NCBI GenBank assembly: GCA_964016885.1
Contig: OZ024740.1
Coordinates: 294,224,525 to 294,288,524, forward strand
Direction of reading: 5' to 3'
From: Eledone cirrhosa
Taxonomy: Eukaryota > Mollusca > Cephalopoda > Octopoda > Eledonidae
Length of the DNA: 64,000 bases
This document shows positions 34,440-45,856 of this stretch, piece after piece. Below the pieces are notes generated by a model. It saw nothing but the letters and a program-made list of their open reading frames with translations, searched no databases and was not told the origin of the DNA. Numbering within the stretch: the stretch's first letter is position 1; each line of letters begins with the position of its first letter. A program made the position numbers and the translations under genes.

Positions 34440-36870
34440 TCTTCGTTTTACTGCGGGAAAAATATTGCAAAGGTCAAGGTAACCCAGGTCCCGCCCTATG
34501 TACCCGTGCCTTGGCTGGTCGTGTCTGTTCTAGTGGGCATCGAAGATAAAACAAGTTGGGAAGAGAGGACTGGTCCGGTATTGGAATGGAGATGCTCATC
34601 CAAACCGACCAGGACTGCATCAGCACTATTCCCAACGTAATAGACCTCGGGAATGGCTCCCAACTTCCAATATCTGTTGACGGAAGGCGCCCAAAATGCT
34701 TCAACTGTGGATCAAAGTCTCACCTCAGGGCTTTCTGCCCACAGAAAATAACAAAGGTCAAGGTCACCCTCCTTCCAACGCCGGAACCGCTGCCATCAGA
34801 AACAGAGCAGTCAGCGAAAAAGTCGGGAGCTTCTACAGAGAGTAGGAAGACAACGTCTGTGACACCCACACCAAAGCCACGGACAACAAAAACAGCGATG
34901 GCAGCTGCAGCAGCAAAAACAGTTGCACTAGCTGCACCTGTGCCAGGAGTGGCAAACCAGGCTCCACCACCACCTCCACCAACAACAACAACAACAAAGA
35001 CAAATGAGAGGGTACAACTCATACCTATCCCCGACCTCTCACAGTCGGACATGGTGTATGAGGCGGCTGAGGAGGGGAAAACGGTTGTTAATGAAAAAAA
35101 AAAACAAATGGAAAAACATCACACCTGGTCCCTCCCTCCAAAAGCGAAGGCAAAGAAACAAGAATAAAGTCTGCAAGGAGACTTGCAGCAACACCACTAA
35201 ATTCACCATCACCACCACAAGCATCAACACCAACAACAACCACATCACCACCAGCATCACCAAAAACACCAACATCACAAACACAACAAACCACACATAC
35301 CCAACACCAACAAGAAAACAGCAACAAAACCACCCCTCCCCCAAAAAAGTACACAGTCATAAACATTGCACACCAAGGACTAATGAAACACAAAACACCA
35401 CACCGATATTTCAGACGTAAATTACCACACACCACCAACACCAAGAACATTACCAAAAACATTAACATTATAGAAATTGAACTCGAAAACTACAAACAAT
35501 TAAAACAAAAATTCCCCTACGCAGTTGGGGATTTCAGGGGGTCACTCTCCAAAAGAATATACAAAGATATCGTCTTCGAGACACCCATGACCAGCCGAGG
35601 GGATGGTTCTACTGTCCCTTCCCCTCACGATCAAGGTAAGTGATCCTTTCTCACTTGCCCCGTTCCTCATCCAACATGGCCGTACTTTGAATAGGCAGCA
35701 TAAATGCACGTGGCCTGGGGTCATCTTGGAAGCAGGGCCACCTGCTCAACGACCTCAGGTCACTAAACATAGATGTGGTGGCCATCAGTGAGACCAAATC
35801 TCCGAAGCACGAGCCTTCGCACCAATCTTCGGTGGCTACGATCGGGGGGGGGGGGATGCTGTGCTTTTTAGGAGAGGCTTGGATCTCGCCATACAGGCCA
35901 TCTTCCTGGACCTAGAAGGTAAGTCAGTGGTACTGGACGTGACTGGCAGTGAAGGCAATGCTGTCAGGCTAGTAGCCGTCTACGCCCCAACAGGGGCAGG
36001 ATGGCCAGATTTCTTCAGACGTCTAGAGACCTTTCTTGGAACATCCCGCTCTTTAGTGTTAGTGGGCGACTGAAATGGTATCTTAGATGCACACTGGGAT
36101 TATGTGGGGCTAGTAGACAGGACAGGAGGGTGTAAAAGCCTCAACAACCTGCTCAGACGTTTTGAAGTGTCTGACAGTTATAGACTGGATTATCCGAATG
36201 TACCAATGTGGACATCGGCAAACCACATCGGGTCATCTAGATCGTATTTAGATAGGGTTTTCTGTAGGGAAACAGATAAGGCTAGTGTAAGTTGTCCAGA
36301 ATTTAAAGTAGTCGACTACACGGACCACAAATTCGTGACCTGTGAGGTTGACTTAGATAGACTCCATAGGCAAGTGCCTGGTTACTGGAAGCTGAACGCG
36401 TCTTTCCCGGTGCGCAAAACTTACAGAGACCGGATTAGCGAATTAGTTAAGCGTGCATTGACGGGTGCAATTGTCAACAACAGGTGTTAGCAAAGAGATT
36501 AGCGCTTGTCGTCAGTAATCTGGTGGGAGACGCGCAGACATACGCCATTCCGAACAGATCCATCCATGACAACCTCCATCTCATGCAATACATCATAGAG
36601 AGGGTGGTTAAGGAACCTGGCACGGGTGGGGCTCTGATCAACTTGGATCAATCTAAAGCATGAGGGGGGACCTCGCGAACTGGGATGAGGAAGATCTGTG
36701 TCGGCTTATGTTGACGATGTCACCGTGGTGGTGTCGAGCACCAAACATGTCCAGATGCTTGGCCCCGCTCTCAAGGAATATGAAGCAGTGACAGGAGCAA
36801 AGATAAATCAGGAAAAGTCGGTAGGCTTGCAACTCGGCACCTGGAGAGGCACGTCCATGAAAACTCTACC
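34440..36870 (+). pseudogene. Tx1-like LINE, internally deleted
   Basis: ORF1 is entered part way (34465, PWLVVSVLVGIED) and, after a frameshift near 34556, reads REDWSGIGMEMLIQTD and an intact zinc knuckle CFNCGSKSHLRAFC. It then shows Ala/Pro/Thr-rich and Asn/Thr-rich stretches and ends near 35643 (HDQGK). ORF2 starts at 35676 with a stop at the fifth codon, continues through GSSWKQGHLLNDLRSL, VYAPTGAGWPDFFRRLE, a tga where a Trp is expected (GD*NGILD, about 36073) and SSRSYLDRVFC. At about 36487 it jumps to the polymerase (RLALVVSNLVGDAQTYAIP) with some 700-800 bases missing compared with the 20-22 kb copy. A second deletion near 36660 precedes the SAYVDDVTV box in another frame. It ends without a tail near 36870. 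Confidence 0.8.
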
Positions 36871-37445
36871 CAACTAGACTCTGATCAGAAATCATTAGGT
36901 ATACCTAGAGCTCACCCATAGACATGTCTACACTAAGTCGGAAAAACTGAAAGAGACACACGCTGTCAAAAAAGCAGGCCCTGTCACTAATGCCCTTCTG
37001 CTCATGTGATGTTTCAGCCTCCATACTTCCAGCAAGGCCCCCCTCATAACCCCACATTTCCTAACTGAAATTATGACTATATTTCTGTTCACTATATGCT
37101 TGTGTTTATGTTTACACTGGTTAACCAGTGTTGTGTTGATGCTGTGTTCCGTTATGTCTTATAACGTAGTTCAAAATAAATAACATGAAAAATCTCAAAG
37201 ATTAATATTATGTGAGATAACTATGTAAGATAAAGTCTTTACCACAAAAATACAATATTATATATAGAGTAATGTAAATTCAGAAGGGTTAAATAAGTTG
37301 TAGGCTGGAATAAGTACTTGGGTTGATATGCTCAAAAGTGATTCCCCAGCTGTCACCAGTAAATGATAAAAATTAACTGAATATGTTTCTACCATCCCAA
37401 CCCATCCTTTCATATTCAAGAATTGCACTCACTAATCATCTACAC
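36871..37445. other. gene-free stretch
   Basis: I recognise no coding or repeat signature. The palindromic phrase cactggttaaccagtg occurs at 37118-37133. Confidence 0.4.
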
Positions 37446-37705
37446 ATGGAGGCCCGTGACCTAGTGATAAGGGTGTTGGGCTTACAATCATAATGTTGTG
37501 AGTTCGATTCCTGGACCGGGTTGTGTGTTGTGTTCTTGAGCAAAACACTTCATTTCACATTGCTCCAGTATACTTAACTGAGTATGAGTACCAGTAAAAG
37601 CTGGGGGCTTAATCCTGCAATGGACTGGCATCTTGTCCACGGGGAGTCTTAAACTCTCAGTCGCTTCATGCCACAAAACTAAGATAAATACCAGCCTGAC
37701 CAATC
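37446..37705 (+). mobile_element. tRNA-derived SINE (second family)
   Basis: The head reads ggcccgtgacctagtgataa (A box) and gttgtgagttcgattcctgg (B box). The body reads gttcttgagcaaaacacttc, and the 3' part atggactggcatcttgtcca is followed by aactctcagtcgcttcatgc. It is longer than the common SINE family here, and its core differs. Confidence 0.8.
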
Positions 37706-38217
37706 TCCTGAATTGAGACAGACTTTAGACTACACTTAGACAAGAATCATCTATAAGAACTTTCTGAAGGCTATATATTTTGTTGTTGTGTAGCCTAGGT
37801 CTTTCCTGATTGAGCAAGCCTATGATCAAAAGTATCCCAGTTATAACCATCCCATAATTTTGTATATGAAAGACTTAGATTCTTCACTTCACTTTCACTT
37901 TTATTAAGCTACAGATAGTATTAATATGAAAGCGAAGTGTTAAACTCAAGGATAGCCCATTAACCGGTGGGTTTGCTTTTTAAGAAGGCAAAGTGTGATT
38001 TGAGGAACATTTTACTGTTATTTCTAACAGGTCCAGCGACTATGTACAGGTTGTCCCATTGACTTCAGGATTTGCAGTTATCTGACTATGTTAATTCAGT
38101 TTTATTATTGAGTGTCTATTTTTAGAATATGCACTGCATAACAGGTTGAACAACATCTGTTTATACCAGGATATTGTTTTCAGCATTTATATTATATTTA
38201 CATATATATACATATAT

Positions 38218-38402
38218 ATAATATATAAGAACAAAAGATGGTTAAAAGAGTTCCATGTATTTTTTATGCGCATTTCAAAAACAAATATCATCATGCAATA
38301 ATATTTGTGTTTTCATCAGATAAAACAGGAGGACATGATATGAAGGTTAAAAAACACTTGTGGATAGTTCAGTTTTAAATCAACATTGTTCTTATATATT
38401 AT
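38218..38402. mobile_element. 185-bp MITE with 17-bp perfect terminal inverted repeats
   Basis: The left end ataatatataagaacaa (38218-38234) and right end ttgttcttatatattat (38386-38402) are exact inverted copies. The AT-rich flanks hide the target duplication. It contains no ORF. Confidence 0.65.
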
Positions 38403-38627
38403 GTATACTCCAGTCCTACAAACTGTAGAGTGCTTCTTATCCGATATCTGCATTGCTTTATTGTACTACAATAAAACTCACCTCCTACATATATATATAT
38501 ATACACACAAACACACAGAGACACACACACACACATATATATATATATAGGATAACAAGTTATCGTTATAGGTAATCCAGTTAGAGGTTGTGAGTACTCT
38601 GCGTCGTGGATATATATACATATATAT

Positions 38628-38743
38628 CCATCGGTCATCCTCCATGCGCATCACATGTCCATACCACCTCAGTCTCCTCTAGTGTGCGAGAGAGGAGACT
38701 GAGATGGAATGGACATGTGATGCGCATGGAGGATGACCGATGG
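38628..38743. repeat. 53-bp inverted repeat of RTE coding sequence
   Basis: The arm 38628-38680 is the reverse complement of 38691-38743 with two mismatches and a 10-base spacer (agtgtgcgag). The right arm is the start of the RTE fragment that follows; the left arm is an inverted copy of the same coding piece. Confidence 0.9.
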
Positions 38744-38958
38744 GTGAAGAAGTGCCAGGAAATGCCAGTTGAAGGAAGACATGGTAGAGGTAGACCACGA
38801 AAAACATGGGTGGAGGTGGTGAGAACAGACCTCAGATCGCTGAAGCTCACGGTGGAGATGACGAAGGACCGTGACAAGTGGAGAGATGCTGTGCTGAATA
38901 ATACCCGTCCCACCCTTGCAAGCAGGGAAAAGCGGACGTAAAATGATGATGATGATGA

Positions 38959-38962
<4 letters not shown>
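38686..38962 (+). pseudogene. RTE-type LINE, last coding segment and tail
   Basis: It reads RERRLRWNGHVMRMEDDRW, GRGRPRKTWVEVVRTDLRSL and KDRDKWRDAVLNNTRPT. ORF2 ends near 38941, almost directly followed by gggaaaagcggacgtaaaat and (gat)n at 38943-38961. This subfamily therefore has virtually no 3' UTR, and matches the minus-strand copy at 24.3 kb. A (TA)n run follows the tail. Confidence 0.85.
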
Positions 38963-38995
<33 letters not shown>

Positions 38996-39039
38996 CTGCT
39001 TCCTTTCTTCTACCCACGCTTGCTCCACCCTGGTGAGCA

Positions 39040-39870
39040 GCATCCTCTCCTCTCCATCATGGACTAGTTCCAACAGGGCATTGGATGAAGTTCTGCAGCA
39101 TTGGAGTGAGTTGGGCCTGTGGAGGTGGAGGACAGTCGAAGTCAGAGGGCTTGGGACAGCATAAGTTCGAAGGCCTCCTTCGACTCCCTCTTCATCCAGT
39201 CAGATCAGTTTGCCAGCGCCAAATACTCAGGTGACTGGGTTGATGCCCTACCTGTGGCTAACGTTGATGGCCTACTCAGCCTGGACAAACTTCATGTCTC
39301 CATTGCCCTCAGAGTTGGGGCTGATGTCAGCATGGGTCTAAGGTGTTGATGCAACAAACTCCTCAACTCACCAGTCCTCCATGGTCTTTCTTGTCGCCTG
39401 AATGCCGGTCGCTTCGCATGTCACACGGAGCTAAACCTTATTCTCAAGAGAGCTTTGACCTGGGCAAACACCCCCTCAATCTTGGAACCATCTGCTTTGT
39501 CCAGAAGTGACGGAAAAAGACCTGACGGCCTTACTCTGTGCCCCTGGTTGAGAAGCAGGTGCTTTATCTGGGACATCACCGTTAGTGACTCTTTTGCTTC
39601 TTCCCACATCCTGGATGCAGCCAAATGGGGCAAAACCTTAAAATACAGTGATCTGTTGACCAACTACATTTTCTAGCCTGTGGCTTTCGAGACGTTTGGG
39701 GGAGTTGGGCTGCTGACTGCGAATTTCCTATCTTCACTGGCAGCTTGTCTAATAGAAGTAAATGGCGAATCTTGAGAGGGTGCTTGGTTGTTCCAGTGCA
39801 TCAGCCTGGCCATCATCTGAGGTAGCGCTGCAAGTGTGCTGGCTTGCCTCAAAAATCATTAGAGAAGATT
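39040..39870 (+). pseudogene. C-terminal fragment of an unidentified LINE-like ORF
   Basis: In several frames the sequence reads RSQRAWDSISSKASFDSLF, GDWVDALPVANVDGLLSLDK, LHVSIALRVGADVSMGLRC, then NSPVLHGLSCRLNAGRFACH. It continues with LNLILKRALTWANTPSILEP, SRSDGKRPDGLTLCPWLRSR and CFIWDITVSDSFASSHI, followed in another frame by F.PVAFETFG. The order C-x-C ... HGLSC..GR..RH ... RPDG ... WD.T..D resembles a zinc cluster followed by a PD-(D/E)xK-like nuclease. In R2-like LINEs the same two parts come after the polymerase, so a relationship is possible but unproven. It overlaps in content with the fragment at 33.9 kb. Confidence 0.55.
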
Positions 39871-40038
39871 CCCGGTACTCCTCGCAACGCTGCTGTCTTA
39901 TATTTTTATACACAGCTTAGACATTATGTTTGCAATGTTCTTCTGAAAGTATTGTGAGCAATTTATAATGTTATTCATGTATACATTTAAAACATATTTG
40001 TAATGTTATTCAACTGTAAATTTATACAACTTAATAAA

Positions 40039-40069
<31 letters not shown>

Positions 40070-40088
40070 CATACATATATATATATAT

Positions 40089-41455
40089 ATCATCATCATC
40101 ATCATCATCAACGTTTAACGTCCGTGTTCCACGCTTGCATGGGTTTGGACGGGGGTATTCCCACTTGAGGCAAGAGTGATTGTCTTGCTCGCATAGGACT
40201 GTCTGGCAGGTTTTCTACAGTTGGATGCCCTTGCTAACACAACCACATTTACAGTGTGGGTCTGGGAGGTTTTTACCGTGTTGCCTACACGGCCACATTA
40301 CAGCGTGGACTGTGTGTTTTTTTTGTCGTGACACCTACACGATCTCATTTGTTTCGGCCTGGATGGCGCGGCACCAACATAATGGCGCGGCACCAACATA
40401 ACTTACATAGAACGGGGTGGTGTGGATGGGGTGGGGTGGTGGGATGGGGTGTATTTTGTTAGAGATGCCTACTGGCTGTAGTAGGTTTTACTATGTATTT
40501 AGGTAAGGCGGGTCTTCTCTGTTACTGAGTACCGCCAAAGGTCTCGGTCCAGTGACATTGTCTTGGAGAGGTGTAAGTGTGTGAGGTCGGAGTTTATCAG
40601 CTCGTCCCAGGTTTTTCTAGGTCTGCCTATTCCGTGGCTACCGTCTATCTTTATTGCCCTGCACTTTGTTATACAGCTATCGACTTTCATGCGCATCACG
40701 TGTCCATACCAACGTAGCCTTCTCTCGAGTAAACAACATCTGATCCCTCTTATTTCTAATTTTTTCCTTAGTTCGGTTATGCTTTGCCGTTCACGTATAT
40801 TACTGTTACACATCCAGCGGAGCATGCAAGCTTCGTTCCTCTCTAGTCTGCATATATCCTCTGCACACAATGCCCAGGTCTCACTGCCATGCAACATTGC
40901 TGTTCGTATGCAGGCATCATACAACCTGCCTTTCATTTTTAGGGAGAACCCTTTAGCAGCTAATAGTGGTATAAGCTCTCTGAACTTTTTCCAACTGGTT
41001 CTGACTCTAGCTACTGTACTTTCAGAGCACACTCCCCCACTGCTGATTTTGTCGCCCAGGTAACGGAAGCTGTCCACTATTTCCATAGAACCCTCTGCGC
41101 AATTGAAAGAGCTAGTATTTTGTGGGCACTTGCTGCTACTTATTGCACCAGAGCACCGGCCACATGTAAAATATATGTTCTTAGTTAGCTTACCTGTGAT
41201 CCCACTACATCTTTTATGCACCCATACTTTGCATTTGGGACATAAAATGGAGTTTCTACCTACGCCTTTCCTACACACTGAGCATGGCCATTTCCCAGAA
41301 GGGACCGCCGCCTTATTTTCTTTCCTACAAACTAGAACTTTAGTCTTAGCCAGGTTAATTTTAAGTCCTTTTGATTCTAGGCCGTGCTTCCATGTTTGGA
41401 ATTTCTTCTCTAGCTCGGCCATTGATTCAGCTATGAGTGTCAGGTCGTCTGCATA
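40089..41455 (-). mobile_element. RTE-type LINE, 5'-truncated, minus strand
   Basis: The tail (atc)n is at 40090-40109. The 3' UTR runs from about 40110 to 40498 (end motif ccacgcttgcatgggtttgg), then the end of ORF2. The copy is cut just upstream of the polymerase active site at 41455, where a TA/GT microsatellite begins. A 24-base segment (aatggcgcggcaccaacata) is tandemly doubled at about 40360-40400 in the 3' UTR. Confidence 0.85.
40499..41455 (-). pseudogene. RTE ORF2 C-terminal part
   Basis: The frame is open from the truncation to 40499. It begins inside the catalytic box (ADDLTLIAESMAELEKKF; the Tyr is lost to the junction) and runs through the thumb (LESKGLKINLAKTKVLV). The complete C4HC3 finger (CSVC, CPKC, HKRC, CGRC) and the C-terminal domain (ETWALCAEDICRLERNE, RRLRWYGHVMRM, GRPRKTWDEL) follow. 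There are no internal stops over more than 300 residues. Compared with the 50-kb copy there are only scattered substitutions, so the insertion is young. Confidence 0.85.
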
Positions 41456-41520
41456 TATATGTATGTATATATATATATATATATTGGAAAATGTGTGTAA
41501 TCCTTGGTACAGTTAGGTAT

Positions 41521-41833
41521 ATTAAGACAGGGAGGAAGAAAAAAATGGCTTCACTTGTGCTTTCAACAAATTTATTTTCTTCACAAAATCCAAAAAGAAT
41601 TTTTTTCCGGATTAGAAAAAATTTTTTTATTAAAAAAAATTTTATAAATTAAGTCGTTGGTTGTTGGTTAGGTCTTAGGAGTTCTTGGTTAATGTAGGAG
41701 GTATTGTTTCGTTTTTAGAAAGACCTTTCACGCTGAGGTGCGCTGTGCACCTCAGCGTGAAAGGTCTTTCTAAAAACGAAACAATACCTCCTAGTGAAGC
41801 ACAAGTGAAGCCATTTTTTTCTTCCCCCCTGTC

Positions 41834-41839
<6 letters not shown>
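41521..41839. mobile_element. foldback element with nested perfect palindrome
   Basis: The outer inverted repeats 41521-41563 and 41797-41839 match over about 42 bases with one mismatch and one indel (attaagacaggg... and ...gtcttaat). Inside, 41696-41741 and 41747-41792 form a perfect palindrome with 46-base arms and a 5-base centre (gctgt). The inner part between 41565 and 41695 is AT-rich and non-coding. No transposase is present. Confidence 0.85.
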
Positions 41840-41876
<37 letters not shown>

Positions 41877-41891
41877 CTATATATATATATA

Positions 41892-42421
41892 TGTAGCAAC
41901 GCTGGTTAGTTAGTCTAGTCACTACTTCTGATCAGATCCGAGAATAGTCCTTAGAAGGACTGTTATCGCATAGGGTCTGATCAGATATGAAGATAGCCCT
42001 TAAAAGGACTGTTGTCGCATATAGCTCTTAAAAGGACTGTTGAGGATGGACAGACGAAAGCACAAGGTGAAAGGACGAAGCAAGGTGAGATGTAAATTCG
42101 ATCAGCTATTTATTTTCAGATGAAGCGACGATACGAGATACAAGGCGTGTGAGTGACAAAGCGTGGCAGAGTAAAGGAACAACGATGCGTTAGCTGACTC
42201 TGCCAAAAGTCGACTGGCGAAAGTGTTTGGAACCATTCTATTTATACAGGAACAATCCTTTGTTGTTTAGTCGATGTGTAGGCGTTTATTCTGGTAGGGT
42301 CTTATTCTGGTAGGTTCTAATTCTGGTAGGTTCTAAGGGTTCTTTTGTTTCACGTTGAGTAGCTAGCTAACAGGTAGATGGCGCTGTATATTTCACAGCT
42401 GTTATTTCCGGTGGCTGTACA
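41892..42421 (-). repeat. Ty3/Gypsy LTR (3' LTR of a minus-strand element)
   Basis: A block of 530 bp begins tgtagcaacgc and ends gtggctgtaca on the plus strand, so it has the TG...CA ends of an LTR. Read on the minus strand it is preceded by ggcagggggctaa, a purine-rich tract of the kind that primes plus-strand synthesis. It carries an internal repeat of tccttagaaggactgttatc-type phrases near 41950-42030. The outer side is a TA microsatellite. Confidence 0.8.
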
Positions 42422-44015
42422 TTAGCCCCCTGCCAATTCTTTTGTACAACAAAAGAGCGAAATATCGTATAGGAATGGGCCAGTGGTGCATTTGTCATGA
42501 CAATAGCCCCAGGAGTGTCCAGCACGTTGTGAAATGTTGTGATCATCGAGTACAGGACAGAGTCGATGTAGAGATGATATGGCAAGATGTGTGTGTCAGG
42601 AACAGAAAAAAGAAATAAACTATAAAATGACTTTGACCAGATTTATGCAGGCGTGATGAATGAGCCTGTTGCAATTTCGGTTGAGCTGCCTGTGAATTGC
42701 GTGACAAAAAGTCTAACTGTGCAGTGAAGATAACCGTAATGTGTGAACTGAATGGCCGTAAGCATGCTGCCTAAAAGTAACAGTTTGCTCCACAGCATAT
42801 GACTTGAGCGAATGCATGTGGTAAAAAAAATAGCGAGGCATTCTCGAGCTATTGAGTGAATGTGTACGTGAAAAAAAAAAAAGGCCAGTGTTTTGAGGAT
42901 GCGATTTGTGAAATGCGTGATCAAAGAGAAAACATTTTGTAGTGTAAGAGTTAGAGGGACACAACTATCTATTGCTCAGTGTATGAACCAAAAGGTGAAA
43001 CAAATGTGGTTTTGTAGTGTGCATGAAAAACAGGATATGTACACGCCTTGTATGTATATAAAAATTATGGCAATTACACAATCAATGTTACAGAACAAGA
43101 AAAATACAAATTTTGCAAAACAAGAGAGAGAAGAAAAAAAAAATGTTATACACAATGATATACACAATGTTTGTTCTTAAATAGTGTTTGTAATAAATAA
43201 TGTTCATAATAAATAATGTTCTTCGAGACATGAGCACATGGTCACTAAAAATTGCAATTGTTCAAGCAGAAAGTTCATTGTATTTGAAACTGGAAATAGT
43301 AAACACAAGAAAAATGGAAATGTTTTGCACGAAGAATGATTAAGAAACTCACTTGAGGTTAACGGTAATTCACATATTGTGCCAACTTTGCGGGCCAATG
43401 GACGCGTCGTCCGCTTCTCGTGACTGGAGATGAAACAGGTGGCTCGCTGGGACAGCAATCTGTTGGAGTTTCTGGTGTAGAGACTGTAACAGTATCCATG
43501 ATGGCTTTTTTGATTCTGTCCACGCTGACAGAATTCTGTTTACCATCTAGATCGAGAATAAAATATTTCGGATATTTTTTTAGAACACGATAAGGGCCAG
43601 AATATGGAGGTCGAAGATGAGCTGAGATGGTGTCGTTTCGAACGAAAACGTGTGTCCAATCTTTAATGTCTGAAGGTACGTGTGTGGCTGTGTTCTGTTG
43701 ATGGGTGCTTGCAGGAGCAAGGTGAGACATATATTGTCGAAGACGGTGTACGTATGATCCTGGGTCTGGAACATCCTGAGGAGAGATGGGAGCAACCATC
43801 TGACCAGGTAGAACCAGGGTGGTGCCGTACACTAATTTTGCAGGTGTGTGTCCGAATTCCTCTTTAACGGTGGATCGAATGCCCAGAAGGATGAGTGGTA
43901 GGTATTCAAACCAGTGTGTCTTGTCTGGATATGCTTTTATTGCAGCTTTCAATTGGCGATGGAATCTTTCCACGAGACCATTAGCTTGAGGGTGATAAGC
44001 TGTCGTGCTACTGTA
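42422..44015 (-). mobile_element. Ty3/Gypsy element, 3' half
   Basis: Contains the end of pol (integrase) and about 0.9 kb of non-coding 3' sequence before the LTR. No envelope-like ORF is visible in that stretch. The 5' part (gag, protease, polymerase) is missing. The break near 44010 coincides with the start of a dispersed tgtacgtctgtatacatata repeat, so a rearrangement at that repeat probably removed it. Confidence 0.8.
43359..44012 (-). pseudogene. integrase C-terminal part (Ty3/Gypsy pol)
   Basis: Integrase joins the element's DNA to the host chromosome. The open frame begins with TTAYHPQANGLVERFHRQL; its Glu is the third acidic residue of the DDE catalytic core. The sequence continues with WFEYLPLILLGIRST and GHTPAKLVYGTTLVLPGQ, then an SH3-like DNA-binding part (YSGPYRVLKKYPKYFILDLD) and the basic tail TRSGRRVHWPAKLA. 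The two upstream catalytic Asp residues are not in the window, so this copy is inactive although the remaining frame of about 215 residues has no stop. The residues upstream of TTAYHPQ come from the adjoining repeat. Confidence 0.85.
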
Positions 44016-44431
44016 CGTCTGTATACATATATGTATGTACGTATACATACATACTTTCATTTAAGTAAGTGCCGTACTAAGAGTGAGAAATGAAATTTCG
44101 TTTCATTCTATTCCATTTATCGTTTTCGGTGCGCCTGGCCGACTGAACTCACTCGATATGCAAATTAGGCTGCTCAGCCGTTAATTTCCATAAGAAAAGT
44201 ATATACTTTCGGACGTTCAACCATCTGGCAGAAAGGTATACGGTGCTGACGATAGCTAACAAGCTTGAAACTAGTACATCGTTCCTGTGTCAGTGTTGAA
44301 CAAAAAGGTGACGTGGTTGCCTAAACACTGTATGGTGTAAATCAGGCTGTTCGTTTGTTTACAAACGAACAAAGCGAACATTATAATAAATGTTCGGTAA
44401 ACTGATACGTGCATATATATATGTGTGCTTG

Positions 44432-44470
<39 letters not shown>

Positions 44471-44536
44471 GTGCTACTGTACGTCTGTATACATATATGT
44501 ATGTACGTATACATACATACTTACATTTATATATAC

Positions 44537-44591
<55 letters not shown>

Positions 44592-44640
44592 CATGCACAT
44601 ATATATATATATTATATTTACATATATTTATACATATGAC
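44006..44640. repeat. dispersed repeat A with TA/CA microsatellite
   Basis: The phrase ctactgtacgtctgtataca followed by tatatgtatgtacgtataca occurs at 44008 and again at 44472, bracketing about 400 bp. That interval includes aagtgccgtactaagagtga, gtttgtttacaaacgaac and aacattataataaatgttcg. The same parts recur at 48.45-48.89 kb, some inverted. TA and CA runs fill 44414-44640. No gene is seen. Confidence 0.7.
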
Positions 44641-44667
44641 TGCGTATGTGTGTAAATATACATATTC

Positions 44668-44740
44668 ACGGGGTCGATAAAATAAAGTACCAGTAATGCA
44701 CTGGGTAATTGCTGGCCTTGTGCCTAAAGTAGAAACATTT
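44668..44740 (+). mobile_element. SINE 3' end only
   Basis: It begins cacggggtcgataaaataaa and ends with the tail aaagtagaaaca. The head is missing. Confidence 0.8.
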
Positions 44741-44904
44741 GTTTACTTTTGAAGGTGTTTAACTGTTTCCTACCTTTTTATTTTTCTCACCAATCAAGTG
44801 AAATATAACAGAAAGGACATTTTTCTTTACAAGAAGAAATTAAAATAAACAAATCTGGGTGACACATTAAATGAGAAAGAAATACAGTACTAAGAAAATC
44901 TAGA

Positions 44905-45335
44905 TATCACCTCCCCTCTCTCTATAAATATTACCTTGATATCATCTCTCCTTAGTCTAAAAGTATTATCAAGATATCACCTGTCATCAGTCTACAAATT
45001 CTATTTAGATATCACCTCCCCTCTCTCTACAAATACTATCTTGATATCATCTCTCCTTAGTCTACAAATACTATCTAGATATCACCTCTACTTAGTCTAC
45101 AAATACTACCTAGATATCACCTCCCCTCTCTCTACAAATACTACCTTGATATCATCTCTCCTTAGTCTACAAACACTATCAAGATATCACCTCTCTTTAG
45201 GCTACAAATACTATCTAGATATCACCTCTCATCAGTCTACAAATACTACCTTGATATCATCTCTCCTTAGTCTACAAATACTATCTAGATATCACCTCTC
45301 CTCAGTCTACAAATACTATCAAGATATCATAAAAA
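44905..45335. repeat. 35-bp minisatellite, about 12 copies
   Basis: The unit joins tctacaaatactatctagat and atcacctctccttag, with variants (ttgatatcatc, aagatatcac). Because 35 is not a multiple of 3 the frame rotates, yet no frame has a stop on the plus strand. The 175-residue open frame here is therefore an artefact. Confidence 0.9.
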
Positions 45336-45645
45336 TTTGTTTCCCAGGACCAGACTATCAATCGAGTGTTCTACTGCAATGTTTTGAGGGGTTTGAGGGA
45401 CGACGTTCGGCGAAAGCGACTGGATCTGTGGGGTGCGAAGAATTGGATTTTTCACAACAATAATGCACCATGTCACCGAGCTCTTCTTACTCGTTAGTTT
45501 CTTGCCAAAAACAACATTGTATTGCTTCCACACCTGCCCTATTTCAAAGGAGATAATGTTAAAACATAGGTAAATATATTAGTTTATTTGAAACATGATT
45601 AATCCGGGAACCTTTTGATTCCACCTTTCATATGTGTGTGTGCGT
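45336..45645 (+). pseudogene. mariner transposase relic
   Basis: The frame reads INRVFYCNVLRGLRDDVRRK, RLDLWGAKNWIFHNNNAPCH and RALLTR*FLAKNNIVLLPHL, matching the middle of mariner transposases (LHHDNAPAH then FL..N....L.HPPYSPDL). The usual Asp of DNAP is Asn here, so a catalytic residue is lost. The sequence then jumps to KGDNVKT*VN, the end of the protein, so the part with the third catalytic residue is deleted. Downstream, gggaaccttttgattccacc resembles the terminal repeat seen near 8.13 kb. Confidence 0.75.
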
Positions 45646-45856
45646 GTGTGTGTGAATATATTCATTTTTATTAAGGCTGCATAGTGTGTCATGTTACACT
45701 GGAGTACCACCTGTTTAACAAAACTTATTGACCCAGTGAAAATTAAATCAAATTGTTTAGAACTACAAGGGCAGTCATTCTTTTCCTTTTTTTCAAATAT
45801 ACCTAACTGTACCAAGGATCTCACACATTTTCCAATATATATATATATATACACTG

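Noticed and set aside
42643..43180. Possible envelope gene between integrase and LTR
   Set aside because: Only short frames are present, without a signal peptide, membrane anchor pattern or known motif; it is treated as non-coding.
44936..45463. 175-residue open frame
   Set aside because: It arises from a 35-bp minisatellite joined to a mariner relic; the Leu/Ser/Tyr-rich repeats have no protein-like order.
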